From contig NZ_CP083663.1 in the NCBI RefSeq assembly GCF_020097815.1, positions 496,001 to 560,000 on the forward strand: a DNA stretch of 64,000 bases. The letters run 5' to 3'. Positions 55,261-63,073 of the stretch are shown piece after piece. The notes beneath the pieces were generated by a model. The model had not been told where the DNA came from. It saw only the letters and a list, made by a program, of their open reading frames with translations, and searched no databases. The first letter of the stretch is position 1. The number at the start of each line of letters is the position of its first letter. Source of the DNA: Haloprofundus salinisoli. GTDB taxonomy: Archaea; Halobacteriota; Halobacteria; Halobacteriales; Haloferacaceae. The translations under genes were made by a program, and so were the position numbers.

Positions 55261-56128
55261 ACAAATCGTCTGTGGTTTCTGTCGATGTGCTGGTGGTAAT
55301 CGTGGTTTCTGTTGAACGCCGTCCACCACTCGATTGCATATTGAACTTCATGTTCGCATCACCGGTAGGCGAACTGATGTAGGGTGTACGTGAATACGTC
55401 CACGTTGCCGACTCACCCGCTTCGACTTCAAGCGCAATAGCCTCGACGGGTATGTAAGCAATTTCAGGACCAATACGGTTGAGCGCCCCGATGAAGGTCC
55501 CAGCTACCTCTCCAACATTCTCAACGACGAGCGTGAGAGTAACCGTGTCTCCATTCGCAACCGACGCAGGTGTGGAAAACTCACTTACCTCGAACTCGGT
55601 AGGCGGTCGCGCCAATTTTCTCACCATGTCCTCACTCAACTCATAGTTTCCAGTCGTCCCCTGAATCGCGATTTCGGTTGCCTCGAGAGGTTTAGGAACA
55701 GAGAACCAGACCGTGTCTGTCGGGTCAACCGTGTAGGTATCACCATTAACCCACGGAGAATCACTCCACGTAATTTCCTCGAGATTTTGAGGTGAGTAAA
55801 TCGTTCCGTCAGCTGTGAAAGTGATTGAATCTGTGGGAGAAATCGCGGAGATGTCTCTTGCAACTTTGGCGAAAACGAACTGCTCGCTTTCTCTTCCGTA
55901 CGTTCCGATCGAGTCTGGAGAATTTGGGATGACCAATGTTGGCGTGGTAACCACACTTTCGACGGACAACTCCGCTGTGCCCGTTGGGAGTGGTGTCTGG
56001 GTTTGTCTCGAAGGACTCTTTGTGTCGGTACCCGATTGGTTCGTTGAGTTACTGAGACACCCTGTGAGTGAGCTGAGGGCTGCTCCAGTGAGGCAAAGGG
56101 CATTGCGTCGGGACCAGAGGGAAGGCAT
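55259..56128 (-). CDS. Lipoprotein with Tat-like signal (289 aa)
   Basis: A 289-residue protein from ATG 56128. The signal WSRRNALCLTGAALSSLTGC combines a twin-arginine start with a lipobox LTGC, so it is likely exported by Tat and lipid-anchored. A Ser/Thr linker (about 25-50) leads to beta-rich segments (ISAISPTDSITFTADGTIY; FSTPASVANGDTVTLTLVVENVGEVAGTF; ESATWTYSRTPYI), the last resembling CARDB-type beta-sandwich domains that assist adhesion. It ends in a Thr/Ser tail. It is the single gene between repeats 3 and 4, and transcribed against the repeat direction. Confidence 0.78.
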   Translation of the reverse strand: MPSLWSRRNALCLTGAALSSLTGCLSNSTNQSGTDTKSPSRQTQTPLPTGTAELSVESVVTTPTLVIPNSPDSIGTYGRESEQFVFAKVARDISAISPTDSITFTADGTIYSPQNLEEITWSDSPWVNGDTYTVDPTDTVWFSVPKPLEATEIAIQGTTGNYELSEDMVRKLARPPTEFEVSEFSTPASVANGDTVTLTLVVENVGEVAGTFIGALNRIGPEIAYIPVEAIALEVEAGESATWTYSRTPYISSPTGDANMKFNMQSSGGRRSTETTITTSTSTETTDDL

Positions 56129-56582
56129 CGATTGAAGACAGTGTTCTGTGACGACGAATAAGCTTTCTGTGAAGTGTGTCGGCTGAAACGATGGAGGAAG
56201 TCAAAACGAGTGAAGTCTTCGCACAGTTGGTTGGGAGTCAGTGACCGAGACGCGCTCTGTATTCAACACGGCGTCAACAAAACTATTAGAAACTGAGGGC
56301 CTCAACAGAGCCGCGCCGTTCCCACGTGAGGGAACAGTCGGTGCTTGTGCTGACCGCGAGGTTGGGGAGGGCTGAGGCGGGTAGTTGCTGTGCGCTCGGC
56401 AGTCGTCTTCGTTACCTCAAGAACGCATCCGATAGCTGAATCACGAAAAGTCCGCTCCGGTACATCGACCACCACCTAACGCGGGGTATCTGCCGATTAA
56501 CTATATTTTGTTAAATTGACTTTATAGACAACAGCAATGTCAGGACCAGAACGTGTAAATAGAACCCACAGTGGTGTAACAG
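56129..56582. other. Gene-free spacer carrying repeat copy 4
   Basis: No ORF with coding character. It holds a degenerate repeat at 56243-56312, a GC-rich block (about 56313-56480) of different composition that may be relic DNA, and an AT-rich end with possible TATA boxes ctatatttt (about 56502) and ctttatag (about 56520) ahead of the gene starting at 56583. Confidence 0.45.
56243..56312 (+). repeat. Palindromic dispersed repeat, copy 4 (degenerate)
   Basis: The left arm 56243-56268 is well kept (gaccgagacgcg then ctctgtattcaaca). The centre is shortened and the right arm survives only as a short acagag segment around 56305-56310. Orientation matches all other copies. Confidence 0.65.
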
Positions 56583-57071
56583 ATGACTAATTCACTCGAC
56601 AGAAAGGCACAAACCGTTATTCGAATTGTCGGAGTTCTCTTTGCAATCGCTTCGGCAATTGCGCTCGTTGTCTCCTCGTATCCATTCACGCTCACTCTCG
56701 CTCTGATTCTTCTCCTTCTGCTATCCGTGTTTGCCGCCTTCAGACCAGGTGATGGCAAATCTGCCGGGAAGTACTTCGCTCCGATTATTTTCGTTTGTGT
56801 TCTCGTAATTAGCGTACTCACATTTTCGAGCTTCGACGTGGTCTATACTCTTCTCATGCTCACGTTTGCCGGACTCGCACTCTCACTGTTTCTTTTCGGA
56901 CTGGAATACGGCGTGGAAACCTTCCTCGTATCCGGTCTCGTCTGTCTCGCCTCTGCGTTCTACTTCTATCCGGCGAGGATCCTTGCAGCACTGATTGGTA
57001 TCACTACGGCCCTCATTCTCTTCTTCTACGCAGCAGTCACTAAGCGGAAACAAAAACACCAACTGGCGTAG
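56583..57071 (+). CDS. Polytopic membrane protein (162 aa)
   Basis: A 162-residue protein with about six membrane helices from residue 12 on (VGVLFAIASAIALVVS, FTLTLALILLLLLSVFAAF, YFAPIIFVCVLVISVLTF, LLMLTFAGLALSLFLFG, TFLVSGLVCLASAFYF, ILAALIGITTALILFF) and a basic end KRKQKHQLA. There is no recognised family. It is the main gene between repeats 4 and 5. Confidence 0.7.
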   Translation: MTNSLDRKAQTVIRIVGVLFAIASAIALVVSSYPFTLTLALILLLLLSVFAAFRPGDGKSAGKYFAPIIFVCVLVISVLTFSSFDVVYTLLMLTFAGLALSLFLFGLEYGVETFLVSGLVCLASAFYFYPARILAALIGITTALILFFYAAVTKRKQKHQLA

Positions 57072-57186
57072 AACTCGTCTTCTTCGATTATACTCCGGAT
57101 GGTACCTCTCCAGCATGTTCTCGACGTACTTCACCACCACGTCGATTTCAACGTGAACCGAGTCACAATCGGATTTTTCTGAGAGC

Positions 57187-57372
57187 GTGGTCGCAGGATA
57201 CTTTCCGCTCTTTCTCGTCGGAGCGTTCGTCTTCACCGTCACCTCCCCCGTCGGGCTTCCGTCGGTGTTTTTCGATATCGCGTATCCGCTCGTGTTCGGG
57301 GCCGTAGGAGGGTTGTTGGCGGACAAACGCGGCAGCGCATCAACGCCGACCGGAGAAGTCGCTGACGCATAA
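57187..57372 (+). CDS. Short two-helix membrane ORF, possibly a fragment
   Basis: A 61-residue frame from GTG 57187 (VVAGYFPLFLVGAFVFTVTS, FFDIAYPLVFGAVGGLLADKR). Two helices are visible and the tail is polar. The region between 57072 and 57187 has no matching frame. It may be a small gene, or the C-terminal relic of a larger membrane protein. It ends 62 bp before repeat 5. Confidence 0.4.
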   Translation: MVAGYFPLFLVGAFVFTVTSPVGLPSVFFDIAYPLVFGAVGGLLADKRGSASTPTGEVADA

Positions 57373-57433
57373 CGAGACTCAAGGTAACTTTTCGGAAAAG
57401 GTGAAACCCCTCTCAGATTCACTAGAGGGACAT

Positions 57434-57526
57434 TCTGCATTTGCGCCCTCTATTCAGCAGTCGGTGAGCGAACTCCTCAACGGCTGTCAGTAACGGAATG
57501 CGAGATACAGAGGGATGTATTCAGCA
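57434..57526 (+). repeat. Palindromic dispersed repeat, copy 5
   Basis: The left arm ends ccctctattcagca (57446-57459; the outer part is diverged), the centre is 57460-57498 (39 nt, ctgtcagtaac), and the right arm is 57499-57526 (tgcgagatacagag then ggatgtattcagca). Similarity to copy 6 continues for roughly another 60 nt after the right arm. Confidence 0.85.
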
Positions 57527-57610
57527 ATCGGGTATCGTTCTTTTCAAGTCCTCGGTGATGAAGCAGCCGTTAGGACGGTGAGCGTATTGATCGCTCGTCA
57601 TATATCTGAG

Positions 57611-58096
57611 TCAGAGAATTTCCACTCCGATATGATTAAGGACATACAGATGCAGTAAAAAACCACCCATAATTGTGGTCAGCATGAAAATCCTCGCTTC
57701 CTGTAAAAACACAACCGCCCACCACCCCCAGAGAAACATTGACGCACCGAAAAGCAACCCACTAATCGCAATTGCTACCGCGCCAACCCAGATCCACCGC
57801 CGCGTCTCCTTCCAGTCTTGGTATTCTGGTGGGTCATCCCGAGAGTACCGACGTCCCCTGCTGTAAAAGACGGCACCTCGAAGGAGAAAAAAGAGGACGA
57901 TGAGGAGGGTGAATGCGCCAAAGGCCGAAAGAGTAGGATTGAACGAACCAGTCTTAACATCTATGAAAAACGCCCCGAGGGTGCTGAGCAGAAGGACAGT
58001 AATGCCTGGCCCAATTATCATTCCTTCTGCAAGATAGAGGAGTGTTCGCACACGTTGAGACTGACTCGGAAGCGGCCAGTCAGAGTCATCTGTCAT
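57611..58096 (-). CDS. Four-helix membrane protein (161 aa)
   Basis: A 161-residue protein from ATG 58096 with helices around YLAEGMIIGPGITVLLLSTLGAFF, AFGAFTLLIVLFFLLRGAVFY, WIWVGAVAIAISGLLFGASM and IFMLTTIMGGFLLHLYVL. A polar loop (RGRRYSRDDPPEYQDWKETRR) lies in the middle. It is the sole gene between repeats 5 and 6, transcribed against the repeat direction. Function unknown. Confidence 0.68.
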   Translation of the reverse strand: MTDDSDWPLPSQSQRVRTLLYLAEGMIIGPGITVLLLSTLGAFFIDVKTGSFNPTLSAFGAFTLLIVLFFLLRGAVFYSRGRRYSRDDPPEYQDWKETRRWIWVGAVAIAISGLLFGASMFLWGWWAVVFLQEARIFMLTTIMGGFLLHLYVLNHIGVEIL

Positions 58097-58180
58097 CGCA
58101 ATAGAGACAATGCAATCCCCTGATAGATAGTTTCTCTGTATCTAATACTCGGTACGACCACCAATGGCGACTGACCGATA

Positions 58181-58271
58181 GCCGATACGCGCTCTGTATT
58201 CAGCACGGTTACGACGAACTACCCATTCCCTGTCAGAAGGCGCGTGCGAGATGCAGAGGGTGTATTCAACA
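58181..58271 (+). repeat. Palindromic dispersed repeat, copy 6
   Basis: Left arm 58181-58205 (gccgatacgcg then ctctgtattcagca), centre 58206-58244 (39 nt, ctgtcagaag), right arm 58245-58271 (tgcgagatgcagag then ggtgtattcaaca). It lies 85 bp upstream of the start of the minus-strand membrane protein. Confidence 0.85.
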
Positions 58272-58491
58272 ATCGAGCATCATTCGTTTCACGCCCTTAG
58301 TGGCGAAACAACCGGTAGGTGGGTGTGCGTACTTCCCAAACTCAGTTGTAATACTGGACTCTCATCTTGTTGACCACCTTTATCGCTATCGACCTCGGCG
58401 AGAGTTCCTCGGCGGTATTCTTCCGCTGGGGGATTTCGAAGTGACTATATCCGACGGTGAGAGTGACACCGAGAGTAGAGCCAAGGAAATA

Positions 58492-58752
58492 ATGTCCACA
58501 AAGAGAATGAGCCAGATGGACGTATTCTTCCGAATGGCCCGTGAGTTCCCCGTCCGCACCGGGATCTTCACGTTTGGCCTTCCGTTGTTTGCGCTTCTCC
58601 AGTTGATCAACGGCATCGTATACGACGGTTTGCTCCCCCTGATCGGTCTCTTTGCGGCGCTGACGGCTGCGTATTCGGTACAAGTCACTACCTATCACGT
58701 CGCAGCGTATCGGCGTGAAACGCTCTCACAACAGTGGATTGAAAATAAATAG
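58492..58752 (+). CDS. Two-helix membrane protein (86 aa)
   Basis: From ATG 58492 an 86-residue protein: MSTKRMSQMDVFFRMAREF, then helices FTFGLPLFALLQLINGIVY and LLPLIGLFAALTAAYSVQVT. The frame is open back to about 58300, but that upstream part is shared with repeat-flanking sequence and looks non-coding, so ATG 58492 is favoured. It shares a unit with the SPW-repeat gene. Confidence 0.55.
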   Translation: MSTKRMSQMDVFFRMAREFPVRTGIFTFGLPLFALLQLINGIVYDGLLPLIGLFAALTAAYSVQVTTYHVAAYRRETLSQQWIENK

Positions 58753-58786
58753 CGTGGCGTCCGAAGATGCCCTTTAGGTAACCTTC

Positions 58787-59233
58787 TCAGGTTGCAGTTC
58801 TTCGGTTTTCCGCTTCCTTGCGCTCCTCACGTGCCTCATAGGCGCTGTAGGCACCGAGGGCGAACGCGAGGAGGCCGACTATGACGTCGTTCCAGAACGC
58901 CAAGTCGTTGGTAGCTTCTGTGAACCCCGCGTCAGCGCCGAACATGAACGGCGCTGCGATGAGCCACAGGCCCAACAACGCAGCGACTGAAGCGGCAGCG
59001 ATGCTTCCAACTCTTTCGTTCGATCGACGGGAGTAGTTGTACGCGCCGACGGCAAACAGGAGGCCGCCAATGATGACATCGTTCCCGAACTGCGTGGCGG
59101 TGATGTCGAACATGATGGCTTGAATTATCATCCACAGCCCAAGCAGCGCGATGACGGCCGATAATCCCTTGCCGCTCTCGTCCGGGTTCGCGCTCTGACT
59201 GCGCGACCGCTCGTCCGTAGTATTGGTACTCAT
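58787..59233 (-). CDS. SPW-repeat membrane protein
   Basis: A 148-residue protein with a polar Ser-rich N-terminus and four helices forming two similar halves: ALLGLWMIIQAIMFD with NDVIIGGLLFAVGAYNY, and ALLGLWLIAAPFMFG with WNDVIVGLLAFALGAYSAYE. This doubled GLW...ND-I-GLL pattern is the SPW repeat, common in bacterial and haloarchaeal membrane proteins of unknown function. It converges with the preceding small gene. Confidence 0.85.
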   Translation of the reverse strand: MSTNTTDERSRSQSANPDESGKGLSAVIALLGLWMIIQAIMFDITATQFGNDVIIGGLLFAVGAYNYSRRSNERVGSIAAASVAALLGLWLIAAPFMFGADAGFTEATNDLAFWNDVIVGLLAFALGAYSAYEAREERKEAENRRTAT

Positions 59234-59412
59234 ATCAGTTTCCTCTCTTGTTAAGAGGCTGTCAATGGATGTAAGCGCGCTACTTGTAATTCCCAGTAGA
59301 AAAGAAGCAGAACTTCCTCTTCGCTAAGTTGTGTAATAAACGATGTCTGCGCTGATCAATAGCGTCTCTGTAGTGATCGATTCAGTTCGCTCACATTCGA
59401 ATGCCGATCAGA

Positions 59413-59504
59413 GACCGATACGCGCCCTCTATTCAGCATACCCACAGAAATCTGCTCAGTCCCTGTCAGAAACATCGTGCGGGATACAGAGGGTGTATTC
59501 AGCA
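59413..59504 (+). repeat. Palindromic dispersed repeat, copy 7
   Basis: Left arm 59413-59438 (gaccgatacgcg then ccctctattcagca), centre 59439-59477 (39 nt, ctgtcagaaac), right arm 59478-59504 (tgcgggatacagag then ggtgtattcagca). This is one of the best-preserved copies. Confidence 0.88.
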
Positions 59505-59566
59505 GCCTGTCGTTCGTTTCTCTGCTACTCAGGTTAGTGAACAGGCTACGATGAATAGGGTTGAGC

Positions 59567-60751
59567 TTACGGTAGCGCCGTCTGAAGATCCTCGCAGAGG
59601 TCATCGGCGTCTTCGAGGCCAACGGAAATTCGGACCAGCGTCTCGGGAATCTCCGCTGAATCGCCACTACGACTGAACTCGTCGGGGATCATTAGTGACG
59701 GCACCTCAACAAGGCTCTCAACCCCACCGAGACTTGCTCCCGGCGTGAATACTTCAAGTCCCTCGATGAACGCCTCAAGTTCGATGAGTGTACCATCGAA
59801 TTCGAAGGACAGCATCCCGCTGTACCCTGACATCTGCTCACTCGCAAGGTCGTGTTGCGGGTGGCTCTCAAGACCCGGATAGTGGACACGAACGACTCGA
59901 TCGTGGTTTTCGAGGAACCGGGCAACTGCCATCGCGTTCTTCTCGTGATGTTCCATCCGCGCGGGCAGCGTCTTGATGCCTCGCGCAACGAGGTAGCAGT
60001 CGAACGGCGAAAGCATATTCCCAAGTCCAACCCGCTGCGCGAACGCTAATTGCTCGAAAACCTCCTTGTCGTCGGTGATAACGGCACCGCCGATCGAGTC
60101 GGAGTGCCCGTTGAGATACTTGGTGGTGCTGTGAACGACGACGTCGGCACCCCGTTCGAGTGGGGCTTGGTAGTACGGACTCGCAAAGGTACTGTCCACG
60201 CCGAACAGGGCATCGTGGTCATCGGCGATGTCGGCTATCGTTTGGATATCGCACAACCTAATCAAGGGGTTCGACGGTGTTTCTGCCCAGATCAAGTCAG
60301 TGTCCGCGTTGACTGCATCGGCGACGTTGTCGGCGTCACGGGCGTCAACAAAGTCGATGTCAACGCCGAGATGTCCGGCCATGTGTTCCGTGAGCAGTTT
60401 TTCGGTTCCGCTATAGATGGAGTCCGAGGAGACGACGTGGCCTCCCGGGGGGACCAGCGACAGCATCGTCGTCGATGTGGCGGCCATTCCGGAAGCGAAC
60501 ACCAACCCATGCTCGCCGCCTTCGAGGCGGGCTAACTGCTCTTCGAGGGCTGCCCGAGTCGGATTGCTCTCGCGTGAATAGTCGTGTTCATTGGCGTCCT
60601 CCCCGCTGACCCACTCGAACGTAGTTGAGAGGTGGATCGGTGGGACGACGTCATTCGTTCCCTCCCTGTGAGGATGCGTCTCGGTTTTAGCTGCGCCGAC
60701 TGCGATGGTTGCGAATCGATTTCTGTCGGGCTGGTTATTGTGTCGTGTCAT
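59567..60751 (-). CDS. Trans-sulfuration PLP enzyme (cystathionine gamma-synthase/lyase type)
   Basis: A 394-residue PLP enzyme of the Cys/Met metabolism family. Substrate-phosphate motif DYSRESNPTRAALEEQLARLEGG, GLVFASGMAATSTTML, VDSTFASPYYQAPLERGADVVVHS and the PLP-binding Lys211 in HSTTKYLNGHSD are all present; the C-terminal SLGGVESLVEVPSLM fits. It catalyses gamma-replacement or elimination on homoserine or cysteine derivatives; the exact reaction is not readable. ATG 60751 is chosen because the long upstream open frame is non-coding. It is a metabolic gene inside the accessory region. Confidence 0.93.
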   Translation of the reverse strand: MTRHNNQPDRNRFATIAVGAAKTETHPHREGTNDVVPPIHLSTTFEWVSGEDANEHDYSRESNPTRAALEEQLARLEGGEHGLVFASGMAATSTTMLSLVPPGGHVVSSDSIYSGTEKLLTEHMAGHLGVDIDFVDARDADNVADAVNADTDLIWAETPSNPLIRLCDIQTIADIADDHDALFGVDSTFASPYYQAPLERGADVVVHSTTKYLNGHSDSIGGAVITDDKEVFEQLAFAQRVGLGNMLSPFDCYLVARGIKTLPARMEHHEKNAMAVARFLENHDRVVRVHYPGLESHPQHDLASEQMSGYSGMLSFEFDGTLIELEAFIEGLEVFTPGASLGGVESLVEVPSLMIPDEFSRSGDSAEIPETLVRISVGLEDADDLCEDLQTALP

Positions 60752-60897
60752 CGGATACTCACCACGGGACCCACTCGGACCCGATTTAGAGGGGTATTCA
60801 TAGTGATGTTCTCTGTTGTGAAGGATAGGCGTGAAGTTCCCGGCGAGGGTGGCCAGAAACCCAACCCCGACTTGCGTGTGGGTCAGCGAGTCGTTGG

Positions 60898-60920
60898 TTG
60901 CTAAATGTTGTATGCTTTGA
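60898..60920 (+). repeat. Possible remnant of a dispersed-repeat right arm
   Basis: The stretch aaatgttgtatgct, followed by ttgaggg, matches the end of the centre and start of the right arm of copy 1 (aaatgttgtatgct, then gaatagagaggg). No left arm is present. It lies in the spacer between the PLP enzyme and ABM genes, where an array copy would be expected from the spacing of the others. Confidence 0.4.
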
Positions 60921-60960
60921 GGGGAAGCGTCTTGTTCGCGTGGACGGGTGAATAGTCCAG

Positions 60961-61281
60961 ATGTATTTGGTAACGTTCCGCCTCGCTCCCGGTGAGTACG
61001 ATGCGGAGTTTCATGAGCTGAATGACGCGATACAAGCGGCTGCCGAGGACACGGAGGGATATCGGGGCAAGCAGACGTGGCATGCACCAGATAGTGAGGA
61101 GATTCTTGTCGTCTACTACTGGGAGTCGTTGGACGCAATCGAGTCGTTTGGAGTGGATACGGACCACAAACGTGCGAAACAGCGGTGGACGGAGTGGTAC
61201 GATGCGTATGAGGTCACCGTTACAGAAGTCGTTGAGAGATATGGAAGTGGGTTCGGTGACGATGCGAGCCCACTCGGGTAG
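60961..61281 (+). CDS. ABM (antibiotic-biosynthesis-monooxygenase) fold protein
   Basis: A 106-residue protein with the dimeric alpha/beta-barrel pattern of ABM domains: MYLVTFRLAPGEYDAEFHELNDAIQAAAEDTEGYRGKQTWHA, then ILVVYYWESLDAIESFGVDTDHKRAKQRWTEWYDAYEVTVTEVV. Members are small monooxygenases or degradases; no substrate can be assigned. It is divergent from the PLP-enzyme gene. Confidence 0.78.
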   Translation: MYLVTFRLAPGEYDAEFHELNDAIQAAAEDTEGYRGKQTWHAPDSEEILVVYYWESLDAIESFGVDTDHKRAKQRWTEWYDAYEVTVTEVVERYGSGFGDDASPLG

Positions 61282-61332
61282 GGGTTCGCCATGTTGGTTC
61301 AGGTGAAACTATATTTTAATAGTAATACATAT

Positions 61333-62217
61333 TCATTGGAGTTTCCCATCTAAGACCGGAATCACGCGCCCTCCGACTTCGACAATAATACCATCTGGCA
61401 TTTTCGCTGCTCGAAGTTGGAGGTGTGAGGGGCGATCCATCTCGTAGCCCTGTTCAACGGTGACCTCAATCTCGTCCGTGTCACAGTAGTCGTGCTCGAC
61501 GAGATAGGCGGCGAGGCAACCGTTTGAGGAGCCTGTAGCGGGGTCTTCTGGGACGCCAGCGCAGTCAGCGAATACACGGACATGCAGGTCGTTGTCCTCA
61601 GCCGTCTCAGAAGAGAACACGAGCACGTTCAAGTTGCCGTAGGAATCGATGAGCCGATTATAGTACGGTTCCAGTTGCGTCTCGGCTCGTTGGACGGCGC
61701 TGAGGGAGGTCAAGGGGACAACGACGGTGGGAAGACCCGTCGAGACAAGCCTGATTGGGTGGGAGTCATCGATATCCGCCGTGTTGAGACCGAGAATATC
61801 TGCGAACAGTTCCGATGAGAACTCGTCCTCGAAGGTCGGCTGAATTTGCCGCATCCAGTAGGTCTCGTAGCCGTCGTGGTTTTCGACCCAAACCGGAATC
61901 TGGCCGACGCCGAGATTAAGCACAACTTCCTCCGGGAGATCGTCTCGGAGGTGTTCACGAATTACGAATGCTGTTCCGAGTGTTGGGTGGCCGGCAAAGG
62001 GGATCTCCTCAGCGGGGTCAAAGATTCGGACATCGTATCCGGCCTCTGTCGTGTCAGGCGATTCGATGAACGTCGCTTCGGAGAAGTTTGTCTCACGGGT
62101 GAAAGCGAGCATCTCATCAGTAGACAAGTTCGATGCGTCACGGACGACTGCCAGTTGGTTTCCTGTGTACTTCCCTTGAGCGAATACATCGACGAAATGA
62201 ACTCGGTTAGTCGACAT
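61333..62217 (-). CDS. PhzF family isomerase/epimerase
   Basis: A 294-residue protein of the PhzF (diaminopimelate-epimerase-fold) family. The catalytic Glu47 lies in TNFSEATFIESP; IPFAGHPTLGTA and DPATGSSNGCLAAYLVEH are the conserved glycine-rich active-site loops. PhzF isomerises a phenazine precursor in Pseudomonas, but most homologues act in other, mostly unknown, pathways. No phenazine genes are nearby. It starts 73 bp from repeat copy 8. Confidence 0.92.
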   Translation of the reverse strand: MSTNRVHFVDVFAQGKYTGNQLAVVRDASNLSTDEMLAFTRETNFSEATFIESPDTTEAGYDVRIFDPAEEIPFAGHPTLGTAFVIREHLRDDLPEEVVLNLGVGQIPVWVENHDGYETYWMRQIQPTFEDEFSSELFADILGLNTADIDDSHPIRLVSTGLPTVVVPLTSLSAVQRAETQLEPYYNRLIDSYGNLNVLVFSSETAEDNDLHVRVFADCAGVPEDPATGSSNGCLAAYLVEHDYCDTDEIEVTVEQGYEMDRPSHLQLRAAKMPDGIIVEVGGRVIPVLDGKLQ

Positions 62218-62289
62218 TTGCGTCTATCGGTGTACGGTACATGAATATTTGTAGCGATTCTGACGAGGTTAAATCGTGGCGGTCTCTGT

Positions 62290-62381
62290 GAACGATATGC
62301 GCCCTGTATTCAGCACGCTTGCTGAAACCTACCCAATCCTTGTCAGAAACAGTATGCGAGATACAGAGAATGCATCTCTCA
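62290..62381 (+). repeat. Palindromic dispersed repeat, copy 8
   Basis: Left arm 62290-62315 (gaacgatatgcg then ccctgtattcagca), centre 62316-62354 (39 nt, ttgtcagaaac), right arm 62355-62381 (tgcgagatacagag then aatgcatctctca). Confidence 0.85.
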
Positions 62382-62457
62382 CGGAGACCTCGTTTATTCC
62401 GTCTCATCGGGGCTGAACTAACTGCGAGTAGAGCGTGCGCACCGAGTGATTTGGCAT

Positions 62458-62805
62458 TTAGTGCACTTCGGCTTGCTTCCTGCTCTGGAATCTGCTCCTT
62501 GCGAAATATAGACCCATGAGTACGACTCCGATTACGAGCCCCGCCATGAGATTGACCAAAAGCCACTCACGAGGATGAACCGCGATTGGTCGGGGTTTCA
62601 GTACCTGAAAGTACAGGTATCGTAGTTCCTGCGAAAACACGTATGGGACGAGGAAACTACCGAAACTGCCCCCACCACAAACGAGTGCCCGTACGAAGCG
62701 ACTGGTTGATGAGACTCCCCGTCTCACACAGGCGAGATACACGAGAACAGCTACAGCTACCCCGACAACAAGTCCGGTTCCGAACAGAATTTCGAGGAGA
62801 GTCAT
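62458..62805 (-). CDS. Three-helix membrane protein (115 aa)
   Basis: A 115-residue protein from ATG 62805: helices LLEILFGTGLVVGVAVAVLVYLAC, FVRALVCGGGSFGSFLVPYVF and WLLVNLMAGLVIGVVLMGLYF, then a basic end RSRFQSRKQAEVH. No family is recognised. It is the only gene between repeat copies 8 and 9. Confidence 0.62.
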   Translation of the reverse strand: MTLLEILFGTGLVVGVAVAVLVYLACVRRGVSSTSRFVRALVCGGGSFGSFLVPYVFSQELRYLYFQVLKPRPIAVHPREWLLVNLMAGLVIGVVLMGLYFARSRFQSRKQAEVH

Positions 62806-62917
62806 AGCGTCGGCGTACACGACAGACTATCTCGATTCGTATAAGATGTTTCGTCTGAGTGACCAGTGCAATATCTATACGGAGCAGTTCGACTCCCCAC
62901 ATCCAGATCGAACTTAT

Positions 62918-63009
62918 AACCGATACGCGCTCTGTATTCAGCAGCACCTCTGCGAACTACCAAGGTTCAGCCAGAAACACCGTGCGAGATACAGAAGCTC
63001 GATTCAGTA
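62918..63009 (+). repeat. Palindromic dispersed repeat, copy 9
   Basis: Left arm 62918-62943 (taccgatacgcg-like then ctctgtattcagca), centre 62944-62982 (39 nt, cagccagaaac), right arm 62983-63009 (tgcgagatacagaag then ctcgattcagta). It is the last copy seen before the remnants at the right end. Confidence 0.85.
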
Positions 63010-63073
63010 CGACCAAAACCGTGGACTCACACGGTTACAGCTCTGGGTCAGGTTTTGTGCTTTACACCGAGTC

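Noticed and set aside
56313-56480. Relic of an IS200/IS605-type tnpB 3' end
   Set aside because: The GC-rich block and the stretch gaatcacgaaaagtccgc recall such ends, but no protein motif or intact end structure could be shown.
54101-63009. CRISPR array interpretation of the repeats
   Set aside because: Units are about 90 bp and separated by 0.4-2.9 kb of genes, far outside CRISPR spacing, and no cas genes are present.
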